Shown here piece after piece: positions 49,992 through 59,076 of a DNA stretch of 64,000 nucleotides. A model generated the notes under the pieces. That model was not told the DNA's origin, searched no databases, and saw only the letters and a program-made list of their open reading frames with translations. The first letter of the stretch is position 1, and each line of letters opens with the position of its first letter. Where the stretch lies: the NCBI GenBank assembly GCA_000818945.1, contig KN805389.1:335677-399676 (forward strand), given 5' to 3'. Source of the DNA: Schizochytrium sp. CCTCC M209059 (lineage: Eukaryota; Sar; Bigyra; Thraustochytrida; Thraustochytriidae). Position numbers and translations under genes: made by a program.

Positions 49992-51130
49992 CGCACTTTT
50001 GCGTCTTCAATGTGAGCCGCAAGGTCTCGCTCCTTGCGCTGGCCCCGCGAGTCTCGGCGCTGGCCTGCGACCCTGAAAGCTATCGCTCAAAGCGAGCTTG
50101 AGAGTCTCTGCTGCGCCGAGTCGAAACTCGCCACGACACGCCGTGGCCGAGGTTTTGCGCCGCACCAGCGCCACGCTACCCTGAGCCACGTTGCGCCGCG
50201 CCGCGCGCGCCGCGCCGCGCCGCGCCGCGCTGCGCCGCGCTGCGCCGCGCAACTGCACGAGTTTCGTGCTTTACCTGCTTGTCGAAAAAAGATGAAAATT
50301 TGCTCGCTTGCAAGTTGGCGCGACCACCACCACCTTTTTTGCGACTTTTTTGCGTTTTTTTTGCATAAAAAGTAAAGTAATTGTCTTCACCGACGACTTC
50401 CAAACGCAGGGCCTGCGTGCGGCGGGCTGTAAGTGGCTGCAAGACCAGGGTCTGAGAGAACTGTCAGCCATGAAAGGGAAGGAACTTTGTCCCACAACCT
50501 TGACTTTGGTGAGCTGTTGCTGTTTTCATTAATGTTGCTATCTTCCAGCTGCGCAGCTTTGCAGGCGACAAACATATGCCAACGGACGAACCACGATCAA
50601 CTGATTGCTCGTCGTCTCAACGCAACCAAGTTCACGGACTCTACAGAAGAGAGGAAGAAGAAATGGGACCGCTTCGAATTCGGCATTCGCAAAAATATTG
50701 ACCGAAGCGACATCCGTATGCGTTTCTTCTCCGCTTTGAAAAGCTTTGCAGCTCTTCGTGATGTAAACCTAGTCTTATCCAACCCAGCCACCGTGGTGCC
50801 TAGCTTCGCATGCTTCTCGGGTCAATCGTCCGCACGAGACGCTGCTCTTGCTCAAAGCCCACGACTTGCATAGGCCTATCCTAGTCAAAAACTAGGCCAA
50901 ACTTGTGCCACGAAATGTTGACACTGTGTGTGCCGGCGCTCCCAGCGCGCTCTCGAATCGTGTCACGGGGCCTGGAGCGCGCAGGAGGATGCGGTGGCGG
51001 TCGGATGCGCAGCAAAACCGGCAAGCAAACCCGTAACTCGAGACGAGCCCAAATCTGTCCACGCACGCGCACAACGAACGACAAAGCCGGAGAAGAAGAC
51101 GAACGCCAAGCTCGGCAGCTACGCCGCAAC
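49992..51130. other. Divergent spacer, Q-rich gene / coiled-coil paralogue A
   Basis: This 1.14-kb region includes a GCGCC-rich low-complexity stretch (about 50190-50255) and T-rich runs near 50330-50365. An open frame near 50433-50873 has a plausible-looking basic translation but no paralogue or domain, so it is not called. It contains the CTAG-type palindromic element at 50880-50896 and then a leader of about 235 bp that is similar to the leader of paralogue B but not frame-conserved. Confidence 0.5.
50880..50902 (+). promoter_or_regulatory. CCTAG...CTAGG palindromic element with CCAAAC, paralogue A
   Basis: An inverted repeat, CCTAG at 50880-50884 and CTAGG at 50892-50896, is followed directly by CCAAACT. 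The same arrangement occurs upstream of paralogue B at 52589. Its conservation between the two leaders, where surrounding sequence has diverged, suggests a promoter or transcription-start element. It lies about 230 bp before the proposed start codon. Confidence 0.5.
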
Positions 51131-52369
51131 ATGGAGCATCAGCACGGAAAGGTCAAGCGTGAACGCGAGAACGCATCGGCGGGAGACCAAAACATCCAAA
51201 TGCCGGAGGGGCTCGTACACGGAAATCAGGTGCTGTCGAACAGCAACGGCGTTGGCGACGGCACCGACAGGAATGTGCCCAAGCGCAAGAGATTTGAGTC
51301 CCATAAAGGGGATTCTGACAGCGCCTACAACGACCACAATGGCGCCAGCTACGATGACCTCGGGCGCGGCTCCGAGAACGAGGCGCACGCCGAGGAGGAC
51401 GATCGTCAGAATCCTGGCGACCACAACAACACTGATGCCCAGGCCAATAATGAAAATCATACCCGAGTTGGGGATGGCAAGCAAGAAGAAAAAGACGGCG
51501 AGGGACAGAGGCCGCGTCGCGAAGCTAAGGAAAGAGGCGAGGAAACTCGCCGGACTATGCTACGAGACGAATCGTGTGGTGCGGAAGGTCAAGATGAAGA
51601 AGTCGACGTGTCGCATAGACAGGTCGACTCCACCGTGGAAACACCGGGGATCATCGTCGCAGAGTACTCGGAGGATCTCGCGAGGAAAGTCTGGGCGAAA
51701 AGGCCCAATGCCGAGTCCGTTGATGCAAAGTTCGTGGGTCGCAACAGCAACACGCAATGGGGTATTCGAATCGAGGGTGAGCCAGAGCTGCACATTCGCA
51801 CAAAGCACTCGAACACGCGTTTCATGAAAAACCTCCAGACTCTAGCTGATGGTACTCAGGACATTGAGCAAGCGTGGAATCAAGCGCTCTTAGAGAGAAA
51901 CCAAGGTTTCCGCGTGAAAGTGCACAAGATGGGGACGGCGGCGAAAGAAGATGAGATCAAGTTTACAATGTTTTTCCCATTCGAACCCCCCTCGCGTGCT
52001 AGCATCCCGTCGACACCTCTTGATGGTGACGCCGACGAGCAGTATGCGGCTTGCGCGGTTTCCCCCGTCTCTTCTACGTCGACTTCCGTTGAGCCGACTG
52101 CTTCGCACGCATCGCTCTCGCCCGCCGCCAAAGTAGGGTCAAAAAATCACGAAAAGATGCGCCAGAGAAACTTTATCGATTCCCTGATGGAAATTTGCCA
52201 GGATGCCAAGAAGTGGAACGACCAAAGAGAACAAGACGAAAATCTCGAAAAGAAATGCAAGTTTCTCGAAAGCCGCTGCAGAGAATTGGAAGGCAAGAAC
52301 AAGTCGCTGGAGAAAGAGCTCGAGGAAAAGGACACCAAGCTCAAAATCATCCAAAATGCCTCGCGGTAG
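51131..52369 (+). CDS. Coiled-coil protein of an unrecognised tandem family, paralogue A
   Basis: About 412 residues from the ATG at 51131 (AACATGG). The upstream frame is also open, but its counterpart in paralogue B is out of phase, so I place the start at the shared Met-Glu-His-Gln-His. The N-terminal third is charged and disordered, with a Lys-Arg-Lys-Arg basic patch and many Asp/Asn/Glu. A conserved block Arg-Pro-Arg-Arg-Glu-Ala-Lys-Glu-Arg-Gly-Glu-Glu-Thr-Arg-Arg follows. The folded core (about residues 175-285) contains Trp-Gly-Ile-Arg-Ile-Glu-Gly-Glu-Pro, then Ala-Trp-Asn-Gln-Ala-Leu and Asp-Glu-Ile-Lys-Phe-x-Met-Phe. A Ser/Thr/Pro linker precedes a C-terminal coiled coil (about 335-412). 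No known domain is recognised. It is tandem with paralogue B. Confidence 0.7.
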   Translation: MEHQHGKVKRERENASAGDQNIQMPEGLVHGNQVLSNSNGVGDGTDRNVPKRKRFESHKGDSDSAYNDHNGASYDDLGRGSENEAHAEEDDRQNPGDHNNTDAQANNENHTRVGDGKQEEKDGEGQRPRREAKERGEETRRTMLRDESCGAEGQDEEVDVSHRQVDSTVETPGIIVAEYSEDLARKVWAKRPNAESVDAKFVGRNSNTQWGIRIEGEPELHIRTKHSNTRFMKNLQTLADGTQDIEQAWNQALLERNQGFRVKVHKMGTAAKEDEIKFTMFFPFEPPSRASIPSTPLDGDADEQYAACAVSPVSSTSTSVEPTASHASLSPAAKVGSKNHEKMRQRNFIDSLMEICQDAKKWNDQREQDENLEKKCKFLESRCRELEGKNKSLEKELEEKDTKLKIIQNASR

Positions 52370-53057
52370 TTACACGTCTATAGTTTCAAGTGCTAGAGCC
52401 ACCATCTCTCTCTCTCTCTTTCCCTCCAATCCTTTTCTATCACATTTACTTGGGGGGGGGGGGTTGCCACTCCCTTGTTCTCTTGCCAAAACCGTATGCG
52501 CTCCCTTGCACATGCATCCATGCACCCATCTTGTATTTTCGTTGATTAAAAAATAATCTCTCCCTTTGCACGTCTTACATAGGTGTAGCCTAGTAAAACC
52601 CTAGGCCAAACTCAAACTCGTAAGTCGAATTTACGTTTAGGTCGCTCTCCGGCGCTCTGAGCGCGCGTGCGAACATTGATACAAAGGAAAACCTGGATGC
52701 GCAAGCTCGTACGCTGCGCCGCAGACGCTGCTGCAGGCCCCATTCCGTCTCTTGTCTGTCTGCAGACGAGACGCTTGTTTCCATATTCACACCCAACTGA
52801 GGTGCTCTCACGCTCTCAAAGTGCTCTCAAGATGCTCTCAGCGCTCTGGATTCGTGTCACGGGGCGCTCTGGAATCGTGTCATGGGCGCGAGCGGGATGC
52901 AGAGCGCGCAGAAGGAGGCGATGGGGCGGCCGGCCGCGCAGCAAAACCGGGCGGCAAACCCGAAACTCGAGACGAGCCCAAGTCTGTTCACGTGCGCGCG
53001 CGACGACGACGACAAAGCCGGAGAAAGGAGACGAAGACCAAGCTCACTAGCTGCAGC
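52370..53057. other. Spacer and leader between coiled-coil paralogues
   Basis: This 690-bp spacer holds CT-rich sequence, a 12-bp poly-G at 52452-52463, the second copy of the CTAG palindrome at 52589-52605, and a leader similar to that of paralogue A (for example shared sequence around 52910-53000). Repeated GCTCTC/CTCAAAG words occur at 52800-52840. Confidence 0.5.
52589..52611 (+). promoter_or_regulatory. CCTAG...CTAGG palindromic element with CCAAAC, paralogue B
   Basis: CCTAG at 52589-52593 and CTAGG at 52601-52605 followed by CCAAACT, the same order and nearly the same spacing as at 50880. It lies about 450 bp before the proposed start of paralogue B. Confidence 0.5.
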
Positions 53058-54218
53058 ATGGAGCATCAGCACCAAAACTTCGAGGGCGACCGCGAAGGCG
53101 CCTTGCCGGGAGACCAGGACGCTCGAATGCCAGCGGGACGCGCACGTGGTGAGCGGGAGTCGATCATCAACGTCGCTGGCGGCGGCGCCGTCGGCAGTGT
53201 GCGCAAGGGACTTGACCTTGACCTAGAAAGCGACGACGACGACGAGTATACCGAGCGACAACAAAAAGACGTCGAAGGAAAGAGACCGCGTCGCGAAGCT
53301 AAGGAAAGAGGCGAGGAAACTCGCCGGGAAGCTGAAGCCGGTGAGAAGGAAGATCAAGATGAAGGACATGACGTGCCGGATGGACAAGTCGACTCCATCG
53401 TGGATACGGCCGAGAATATCAACTTCATCGTCGGGTTCTCGGAGGCTTTTATGATGAAAGTCAAGGATAAAAGACCCGATGAGGACTTCGTTGATGCAAG
53501 GTTTGTACGTCTGAACAGCAAATGGGGCATTCGAGTCGAGGGTGAACCAAAGATTGAACCGGAGGAAGTGCGCAACCAAGGATATAATAACACGGACTTC
53601 GTTAAGAAGCTTCTAAGTCTTGCTGGTGAGCCCCTCAAGATTGAGGGAGCCTGGAACGAAGCGCTTTCAGCGAGAGGCAGTGAATATCGCGTGGAGGCGT
53701 GGAAGACGGATTCGAAGGGGAAAGATGAGGAAATCATATTCAAAATGTTTCTTCGAAACCAAGTCTCGCATGCAAGCATCACGCCGACACCTCTTGACTC
53801 TGGCGTTGGCAACGGGCCTGCGGCTCGCGCAGTTTCCCCCGTTTCCTCGACTCCAACTCCCGTCGAGTTGACTACTTCGTACGAAACGCGCTCGCCCGAC
53901 GTCAGCGAGGCGTCGGGAAGCAACACACGCGCGTTAAAAAGAGAAATATTTGTGGCTTTGAAGGAAATTGGTCTGGACGGCGTGAAAGCGATGGACCAAG
54001 AAGAAGAAGAACACGAAAATCTCAAAAAGAAATGCAAGTATCTCGAAAAGGACAACGAGTCTCTTAAAAATGACGTCTTTCGCCTCCAAAACGACAATAG
54101 CAATCACGAACGCCGCTGCAGAGAACTGGAAGGCGAGAACAAGCGGTTGGAGGCGGATCTCAAGAAAATTGAAAAGTTCTTGCAAGAGAGGATCTCGGGG
54201 GGAAACCGCCAAGATTGA
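53058..54218 (+). CDS. Coiled-coil protein of an unrecognised tandem family, paralogue B
   Basis: About 386 residues from the ATG at 53058, aligned with paralogue A at Met-Glu-His-Gln-His. The order is the same: charged N terminus (with an acidic Asp run near 55-62), the Arg-Pro-Arg-Arg-Glu-Ala-Lys-Glu-Arg block, then a core at about residues 120-240 with Trp-Gly-Ile-Arg-Val-Glu-Gly-Glu-Pro, Ala-Trp-Asn-Glu-Ala-Leu and Asp-Glu-Glu-Ile-x-Phe-Lys-Met-Phe. A Thr/Ser/Pro-rich linker (Val-Ser-Pro-Val-Ser-Ser-Thr-Pro) and a long coiled coil (about 305-380) follow. The core is only moderately similar to A, while some short stretches are identical at DNA level. Function is unknown. Coiled coil plus a small folded core suggests a dimeric adaptor or nuclear protein. 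Confidence 0.7.
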   Translation: MEHQHQNFEGDREGALPGDQDARMPAGRARGERESIINVAGGGAVGSVRKGLDLDLESDDDDEYTERQQKDVEGKRPRREAKERGEETRREAEAGEKEDQDEGHDVPDGQVDSIVDTAENINFIVGFSEAFMMKVKDKRPDEDFVDARFVRLNSKWGIRVEGEPKIEPEEVRNQGYNNTDFVKKLLSLAGEPLKIEGAWNEALSARGSEYRVEAWKTDSKGKDEEIIFKMFLRNQVSHASITPTPLDSGVGNGPAARAVSPVSSTPTPVELTTSYETRSPDVSEASGSNTRALKREIFVALKEIGLDGVKAMDQEEEEHENLKKKCKYLEKDNESLKNDVFRLQNDNSNHERRCRELEGENKRLEADLKKIEKFLQERISGGNRQD

Positions 54219-54779
54219 ATGCTTAAAAAAGGCCGTGTAGGTATCCATGCGGAAGAAGTGAATAGGTTCCTACTCTCATGCTAAAGGCGCCGATGTTTTC
54301 CATCGGAAACTATCCTTTAAAAAAAAATAGTTGTTTCGTGTGTGCGACTCCCTTGACTTTCTATCCTCTTGACCAGATCGTGTGCAATTGCTTGCGTATG
54401 CATGCATACAATCATCTTTTTCTCTCATCGTGGAAAGAGCCTCCACCTTTGCACGGACACTCTTCTTTTGTCGCTGTCTATCAGCGTGGCTATGGCACCG
54501 TGTAAGACGAAAAAGTACTTGAGAATGTTCGAAGATTAGATTTTCTACACTTGGCAAAAGGAGGATCCCCGCTGTGTCCCCGCACACACCTCTTAGGTGT
54601 GTACTCCTGGCTTCGGCGCGGGAAGGCATTAGCATGTCCAACTTTAATGTCCACTTGCGCAAAGGCCAAGCCAGAAAGAACCCTTGCGAATTTGTTGCCG
54701 ACGACGACAACGGCGACGACAACGACGACAATTACGTACGAGCTGGAGCTGGGTCGCACGGTGTGAACGGTGTGAACAA
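54219..54779. other. Intergenic region paralogue B / ankyrin gene
   Basis: A 560-bp spacer with a poly-A tract near 54319-54327 and a GACAACGACGAC-type short repeat near 54699-54733. The frame of the ankyrin gene is open upstream of its ATG, but this part has no ATG and a repeat-derived Arg-rich translation. No other gene is seen. Confidence 0.5.
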
Positions 54780-56747
54780 ATGGGTGCTGGGGGTTCGGTT
54801 CCCGTGGTTCCTGCCGCCGCGGACGAAAAAGAGGTGCACGAGGCGCTTCTCAATAAGTTTGAGGCGCTAAAACTCAAAGACGAGGCCGCCGAGCTCCCCG
54901 AAGCTCTTCCAGGCACCCTCAAAGAATGCCTCGAGGTACCACCGCCTGGTGATGACGCCAATGAAGCAACGCAGAAAGCTTACGCCACTCTGGCCGAGGT
55001 TCTGGAGGAGCGTCTCGAAGAGTTTCAGACACCCGAGATCAAGACGGCTCTTAAAGCTTTGCCCGACGCGCTGGATTCCATGGTGTACCAGTACGAGCGA
55101 TGGCCCATCCTCTTGGACCCAAGCGGCCAGGGATCTCGATTTATGCGCTACCAGCGAGGTCAATTCTTGCTCGCGCAGAACCCAGCTGACATGTCCAAGG
55201 AAAATTTGCGCAAAACTCTGGTAGGGGCCCTCCAGCATGGAGCTTGTTTCATGGTAAATTTTGACGACATGGAGAAAGTTGATTTGGAGGAGCATTTTGA
55301 CGAAGAACACTTTCCGCGCCAAGTTCTACGCAAGATTGAACTCTTTCAAGAAGAGGTTTGGAAGCGTCTGCTGCGACCGAAGCAAGGCGATCCCGAGCCA
55401 GAGGTATTCCAGTTAAAGGACGACTTCAAGCTCGTGCTTATGACAGCGAACGAGACGGCGGGGCGCGCATTTGCGGCCGAGCACGGGCTTGGTGTGATCT
55501 CTGTGCTTGACCCGAATGATCCTGGAGCCCGCAAAGGTCCTGGTCGACGCGGTCAGGATGCCGGCAGCGAAGAGATTGCCGCGGCCTTTGGCGCACGAGA
55601 CGTGCATCGAAACTCAATCAAGCTCGTGGAGGCCGCCTTTGATGGCGAATGGGACGTGATTCAAGAAGAGATGGACCGTGGATACTCTTTTGAGTCCGAA
55701 GACGTGCATCAGCATACGGCGCTCTCGGAGGCCGCGTGCCAAGGTCACACGGATATTTGCACCAAACTCATGGACCTGGGCGCGGATCCCAACGCTCAGA
55801 ACGATGCCGGACGTTCGCCTTTGTACCGTGCTTCATACAATGGCCATCTCGAGACTGTTCAGCTTTTGCTGTCACGTGGGGCAGACCCACGACTTGCAGC
55901 GGGCATGGAGACTCCGTATGATGTGGCCAAAACGGACGAGGTTCGAGAGGTTCTTGAATCGTGGGACATTGCCGAGACAGAAAAGCTAGTTGCAGCTCGT
56001 GCAGCGGAGGCAGAGAAACTTCTCGAATCGCGACTCACAACGGCAGCTGAACGTGACGCCTATGCGCGAGACAAGATTCGCCAGGAACTTGTGGACCTTG
56101 CCATGGAGGGGAAAACGAGAGAATTGCAGGATCGTCTCCAGGAGCTCGCAGACGAGGCACAGGAACACAACGAGCGACCTCGCGGCACAGCGGAAGCACG
56201 CGACGCGCGTGGCATGACTCTTTTACTCATTGCGGCCAGTAATGGAAACGCCGAGCTCTTGGAGATGCTCTTGTCGCAATACAAGACGTTTGACCCAGAG
56301 TTTGACAAGGTGGAGCGCAAGACCTTCTTCGCCAACATCAAGGCTCGAGAAGCAAAAGGCTGGAATGCGTGTGCTCTCGCCGTATTTCACGGTCACAAAA
56401 AGATTCTACAGCGCCTCCTCGATGAGGGTTGCGATCCGTACGTGAAAAATGCCTACAACAAGAATGCCTTTGATTTGGCCCAGGACGACAAAGATGCTGC
56501 GCGAAAGGTGACTGTTGATCGTTCCGAGATTCGCAGTGTTCTTCTCGACTGGGAAAAGCTGCAAAACCCTCGTGCTGCGGCACTTCGCGAGAAGGAAGCC
56601 AAGGAGGCTGCAGAAAAGCCAGAGGGCGATGCCGAAAAGGATGCCAAGAAGAAGGAGGGCGCCAAGGATGCCAAAAAGAAGGGCAAGGCTGCGGGCGCGG
56701 CCCCAGGCGCGAAAAAGGGCGCGGCCAAAAAGAAAAAGAACAAGTAG
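54780..56747 (+). CDS. Ankyrin-repeat protein with N-myristoylation-type start
   Basis: The protein has 655 residues from the ATG at 54780 (strong AAAATGG context). It begins Met-Gly-Ala-Gly-Gly-Ser, which fits the N-myristoylation rule (Gly2, Ser6) and suggests membrane attachment. A helical N-terminal domain (about 10-300) includes an acidic Asp-Asp-Met-Glu stretch and Glu-Glu-Val-Trp-Lys-Arg-Leu-Leu. Ankyrin repeats lie at about 308-385 (Thr-Ala-Leu-Ser-Glu-Ala-Ala-Cys-Gln-Gly-His, Gly-Ala-Asp-Pro-Asn) and 475-580 (Gly-Met-Thr-Leu-Leu, Ala-Leu-Ala-Val-Phe-His-Gly-His), separated by a long charged helix. The tail is Lys/Ala-rich and ends in a poly-Lys run. The split ankyrin arrangement recalls IQ/ankyrin proteins such as IQANK1, though I see no clear IQ motif. 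It is probably a scaffold protein, and the myristate/basic-tail pairing favours membrane binding. Confidence 0.78.
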   Translation: MGAGGSVPVVPAAADEKEVHEALLNKFEALKLKDEAAELPEALPGTLKECLEVPPPGDDANEATQKAYATLAEVLEERLEEFQTPEIKTALKALPDALDSMVYQYERWPILLDPSGQGSRFMRYQRGQFLLAQNPADMSKENLRKTLVGALQHGACFMVNFDDMEKVDLEEHFDEEHFPRQVLRKIELFQEEVWKRLLRPKQGDPEPEVFQLKDDFKLVLMTANETAGRAFAAEHGLGVISVLDPNDPGARKGPGRRGQDAGSEEIAAAFGARDVHRNSIKLVEAAFDGEWDVIQEEMDRGYSFESEDVHQHTALSEAACQGHTDICTKLMDLGADPNAQNDAGRSPLYRASYNGHLETVQLLLSRGADPRLAAGMETPYDVAKTDEVREVLESWDIAETEKLVAARAAEAEKLLESRLTTAAERDAYARDKIRQELVDLAMEGKTRELQDRLQELADEAQEHNERPRGTAEARDARGMTLLLIAASNGNAELLEMLLSQYKTFDPEFDKVERKTFFANIKAREAKGWNACALAVFHGHKKILQRLLDEGCDPYVKNAYNKNAFDLAQDDKDAARKVTVDRSEIRSVLLDWEKLQNPRAAALREKEAKEAAEKPEGDAEKDAKKKEGAKDAKKKGKAAGAAPGAKKGAAKKKKNK

Positions 56748-57121
56748 GTCAAGTCCCTAGGAAGAGCGAACGCAAGCAAAGAAAAGTACCGCACACGCGC
56801 AGAAAAGGATAAACTAAAGGGTACGACTAGTTGATATCTTAAAATCGAGGATAGACGCGCCCTAGATGACGATGACGAAGATCCAGTAAAAGAAGAAAGA
56901 AAAAATAGTACGAGTGTAGCCTGGTGAGCTTCGTGAATAGAACACAATACGATACATTTATCTAATACAAAAGTCCAGCTGATCTGGAAGTGAGTAAAGA
57001 AAGAGAAGAGGGGTAAGAGCGTGGGAGAATAGACGGGATCTACTTGTCATCATCATCATCATCAACAACAACAACATCATGGCCACCACGACCACCACCA
57101 CCACCGATAACAACATCTCAC
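56748..57121. other. Convergent intergenic region, ankyrin gene / hydrolase
   Basis: A 370-bp AT-richer spacer between convergent genes, with an ATC/ACA-rich repeat at about 57045-57115 immediately beyond the hydrolase stop. No gene is seen. Confidence 0.5.
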
Positions 57122-58498
57122 TCACTCTTGTTTGTAATGGTGAGCGTGGCGCTCGAAAAATTTAGCCACGTATTCCTCATCGCATTCCCGGCGATACCAG
57201 CGGTGCGGGTGCGGGCTCTTGCGCACGGTAGGAACGCCGAGGGGACGGACCTTGCGCGCCACAATCTCGCCAGGGACTTGACGCGAATGGAAGCGTTCTG
57301 TCTCAGCCTTGAAAAAGCGCAGCATGGTCTGGAGACACTGCTTGGCCGACTCATCCGAGCTCCATGCCGGTGGAAAACCAAAATAGCAGTGGCGAGCACC
57401 AATGTGCTCCTCGATCTCGACCGGAAACTTGCGACGCGTGAGTTCTTTAAAAGCCCGACGGTTCGAATTAACGAGAATGTCTCTGTCACCGCACAGCAAT
57501 TGAAAGGGCGGAAGCTCGTCGACGTGGTCGAGCACGTCAAGCAGGGTGAAACGGTTCTGAAAGCGTCCCTCGGAAGAGCGATACATGCGAAAGGCAAAGG
57601 CTACGCAGAATTGCGTGACCTTGTTTTCAATCCAAGAAATGGTGTCGAGGTCTTGCATCCAGTGATCCTGGTCCATGATGCCATAAATGGAGGAGACGCC
57701 GACGATCTCGGGAAAGTTGAGCCGCAGGAGCTCGGGTGCGCCTGACTCTTGCGCAAGCTCTTCGAGGAGAATGCGGTTCTTGACAATAGCTGCCGCGACG
57801 GTAACGAGATTGCCGCCCGCAGAATCGCCCATCAGGAGAACTTCGTCGTGGTGTTCGTGCATGCGCATCCACGCGAGAGCGCGCAAGGTGGACACAAGGG
57901 GCGCGGGAAAGCGGTGACGGGGCGCAAGCGGGTAGTCGATGCTGTAGACATCGTAACCCGCTCGCGCGAGCGGCGTCACCGAATGCATGAGACAGGCGGA
58001 GTTGGCAGCGATCCAGCCGCCGCCGTGCGCGTAGAGGACGGCCGGGTTTTGCGCGGCGCGCTCGCGGTCTTCGCAGAGAAGGGTGTCGAGCGTCTCTTCG
58101 GGTGCTGGGCCGTATTGCGCGGCGAAGAGCGAGGCCTCGACGCCCTTTCCCGGCGGCGTCACGCCATCCGTAGCATAGACGCCGCCGACCGTGGACTTGC
58201 CTCGGAGTTGGCTGTGCAGCTGGTAGTGCTGCGCCCAGTAGCCGAGCACCAGGTTAATGGCACTGACCACGAGGCCGCCCAGCAAGCTCCCGACGGCCCA
58301 GAGCGCCTCGAGCGCCGCCCAGTGCGCCGTCTGCGAGGTCGCCTCGACGCCGCGCTTGACGGTCTCCGTCACGCCCGCCCGCGTCGTCCTGCTTGCCCTC
58401 GGCTGCAGCTGCAGCTGCTTCGCCTTCAGCCTCGCCGCGCCGCGGGTCTCCGCCGTGGCCGTCGTCTGCGCCATCTGCGCGGGCGTCACCTGCTCCAT
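57122..58498 (-). CDS. HSL-type alpha/beta hydrolase (carboxylesterase/lipase)
   Basis: 458 residues from the ATG at 58498 (G at -3, G at +4). The same frame continues far upstream, but that extension is Arg/Ala/Ser low complexity over microsatellites and is not counted. A hydrophobic segment at about residues 45-70 probably anchors the protein in the ER or lipid-droplet membrane. The oxyanion motif His158-Gly-Gly-Gly precedes the nucleophile elbow Gly-Asp-Ser226-Ala-Gly-Gly. Asp340 (Gly-Asp-Arg-Asp-Ile-Leu) and His370 (Ala-Arg-His-Cys-Tyr-Phe) complete the triad. His-Gly-Gly-Gly and Gly-Asp-Ser-Ala-Gly define the hormone-sensitive-lipase family (Abhydrolase_3), which hydrolyses acyl or acetyl esters. 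The substrate is not predictable. The long C-terminal extension after residue 400 is basic. Confidence 0.88.
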   Translation of the reverse strand: MEQVTPAQMAQTTATAETRGAARLKAKQLQLQPRASRTTRAGVTETVKRGVEATSQTAHWAALEALWAVGSLLGGLVVSAINLVLGYWAQHYQLHSQLRGKSTVGGVYATDGVTPPGKGVEASLFAAQYGPAPEETLDTLLCEDRERAAQNPAVLYAHGGGWIAANSACLMHSVTPLARAGYDVYSIDYPLAPRHRFPAPLVSTLRALAWMRMHEHHDEVLLMGDSAGGNLVTVAAAIVKNRILLEELAQESGAPELLRLNFPEIVGVSSIYGIMDQDHWMQDLDTISWIENKVTQFCVAFAFRMYRSSEGRFQNRFTLLDVLDHVDELPPFQLLCGDRDILVNSNRRAFKELTRRKFPVEIEEHIGARHCYFGFPPAWSSDESAKQCLQTMLRFFKAETERFHSRQVPGEIVARKVRPLGVPTVRKSPHPHRWYRRECDEEYVAKFFERHAHHYKQE

Positions 58499-59023
58499 CT
58501 CCGCCCTCGCGGCCTCCCCGGCCCCGCCGCTGCCTGCGCCCTCCCCGGTTCTGCTCCTGCTCCTGCTCCTCGCGCTCGCGCTCGCGCTCGCGCTCGCGCT
58601 CGTGCTCGTGCTGGTGCTCGTGCTCGAGCTCGTGCTCGCCCGCCAAGCAGCGCGTCCCGCCTCGTCCCTCCTCCAACTCGTATCGCGCAAACACGCCCTG
58701 GGACGCGTGCCCGGTCGGTACGCGCGCGCGGGTGGCACGCCGCGGCTCCGGCCGGGTCGAGCGCGGGGGCGGAGCGGAGTCGGGGCCGGCGGAGAGGGCC
58801 AGCGCGCGCGGGCAGGGAAGGAGGTGCTCGCGCAGCGGGTTGTGGCGGCCAGGACGCCGGGAAGAGGCGAAGATGTGGAGATGACGACGGGAAGGACCAA
58901 TGAAATGATGGCCAGGGGGGCGAAGCGCGCCAGGGCAGGCGGCAGCGGGCCGGCGCTCGGCCTCTCGCTCGCTCGCTCGCTCACTCGCTCTCTCGCTGGC
59001 GCGCGTGCGCGCGTGCGCGTGTA

Positions 59024-59054
<31 letters not shown>

Positions 59055-59076
59055 GCTTGCTTGCTTGCTTGCTTGC
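59024..59076. repeat. Adjacent GTGC and TTGC tetranucleotide microsatellites
   Basis: About seven GTGC units at 59024-59052 are followed almost immediately by five TTGC units at 59057-59076. Confidence 0.9.

Noticed and set aside
50433..50873. 146-codon open frame upstream of coiled-coil paralogue A
   Set aside because: The translation looks superficially protein-like but has no domain, no paralogue upstream of gene B, and no supporting start context.
57044..57745. 233-codon plus-strand frame starting with a Ser/Thr run
   Set aside because: It is antisense to the well-supported HSL-type hydrolase and begins in a simple repeat.
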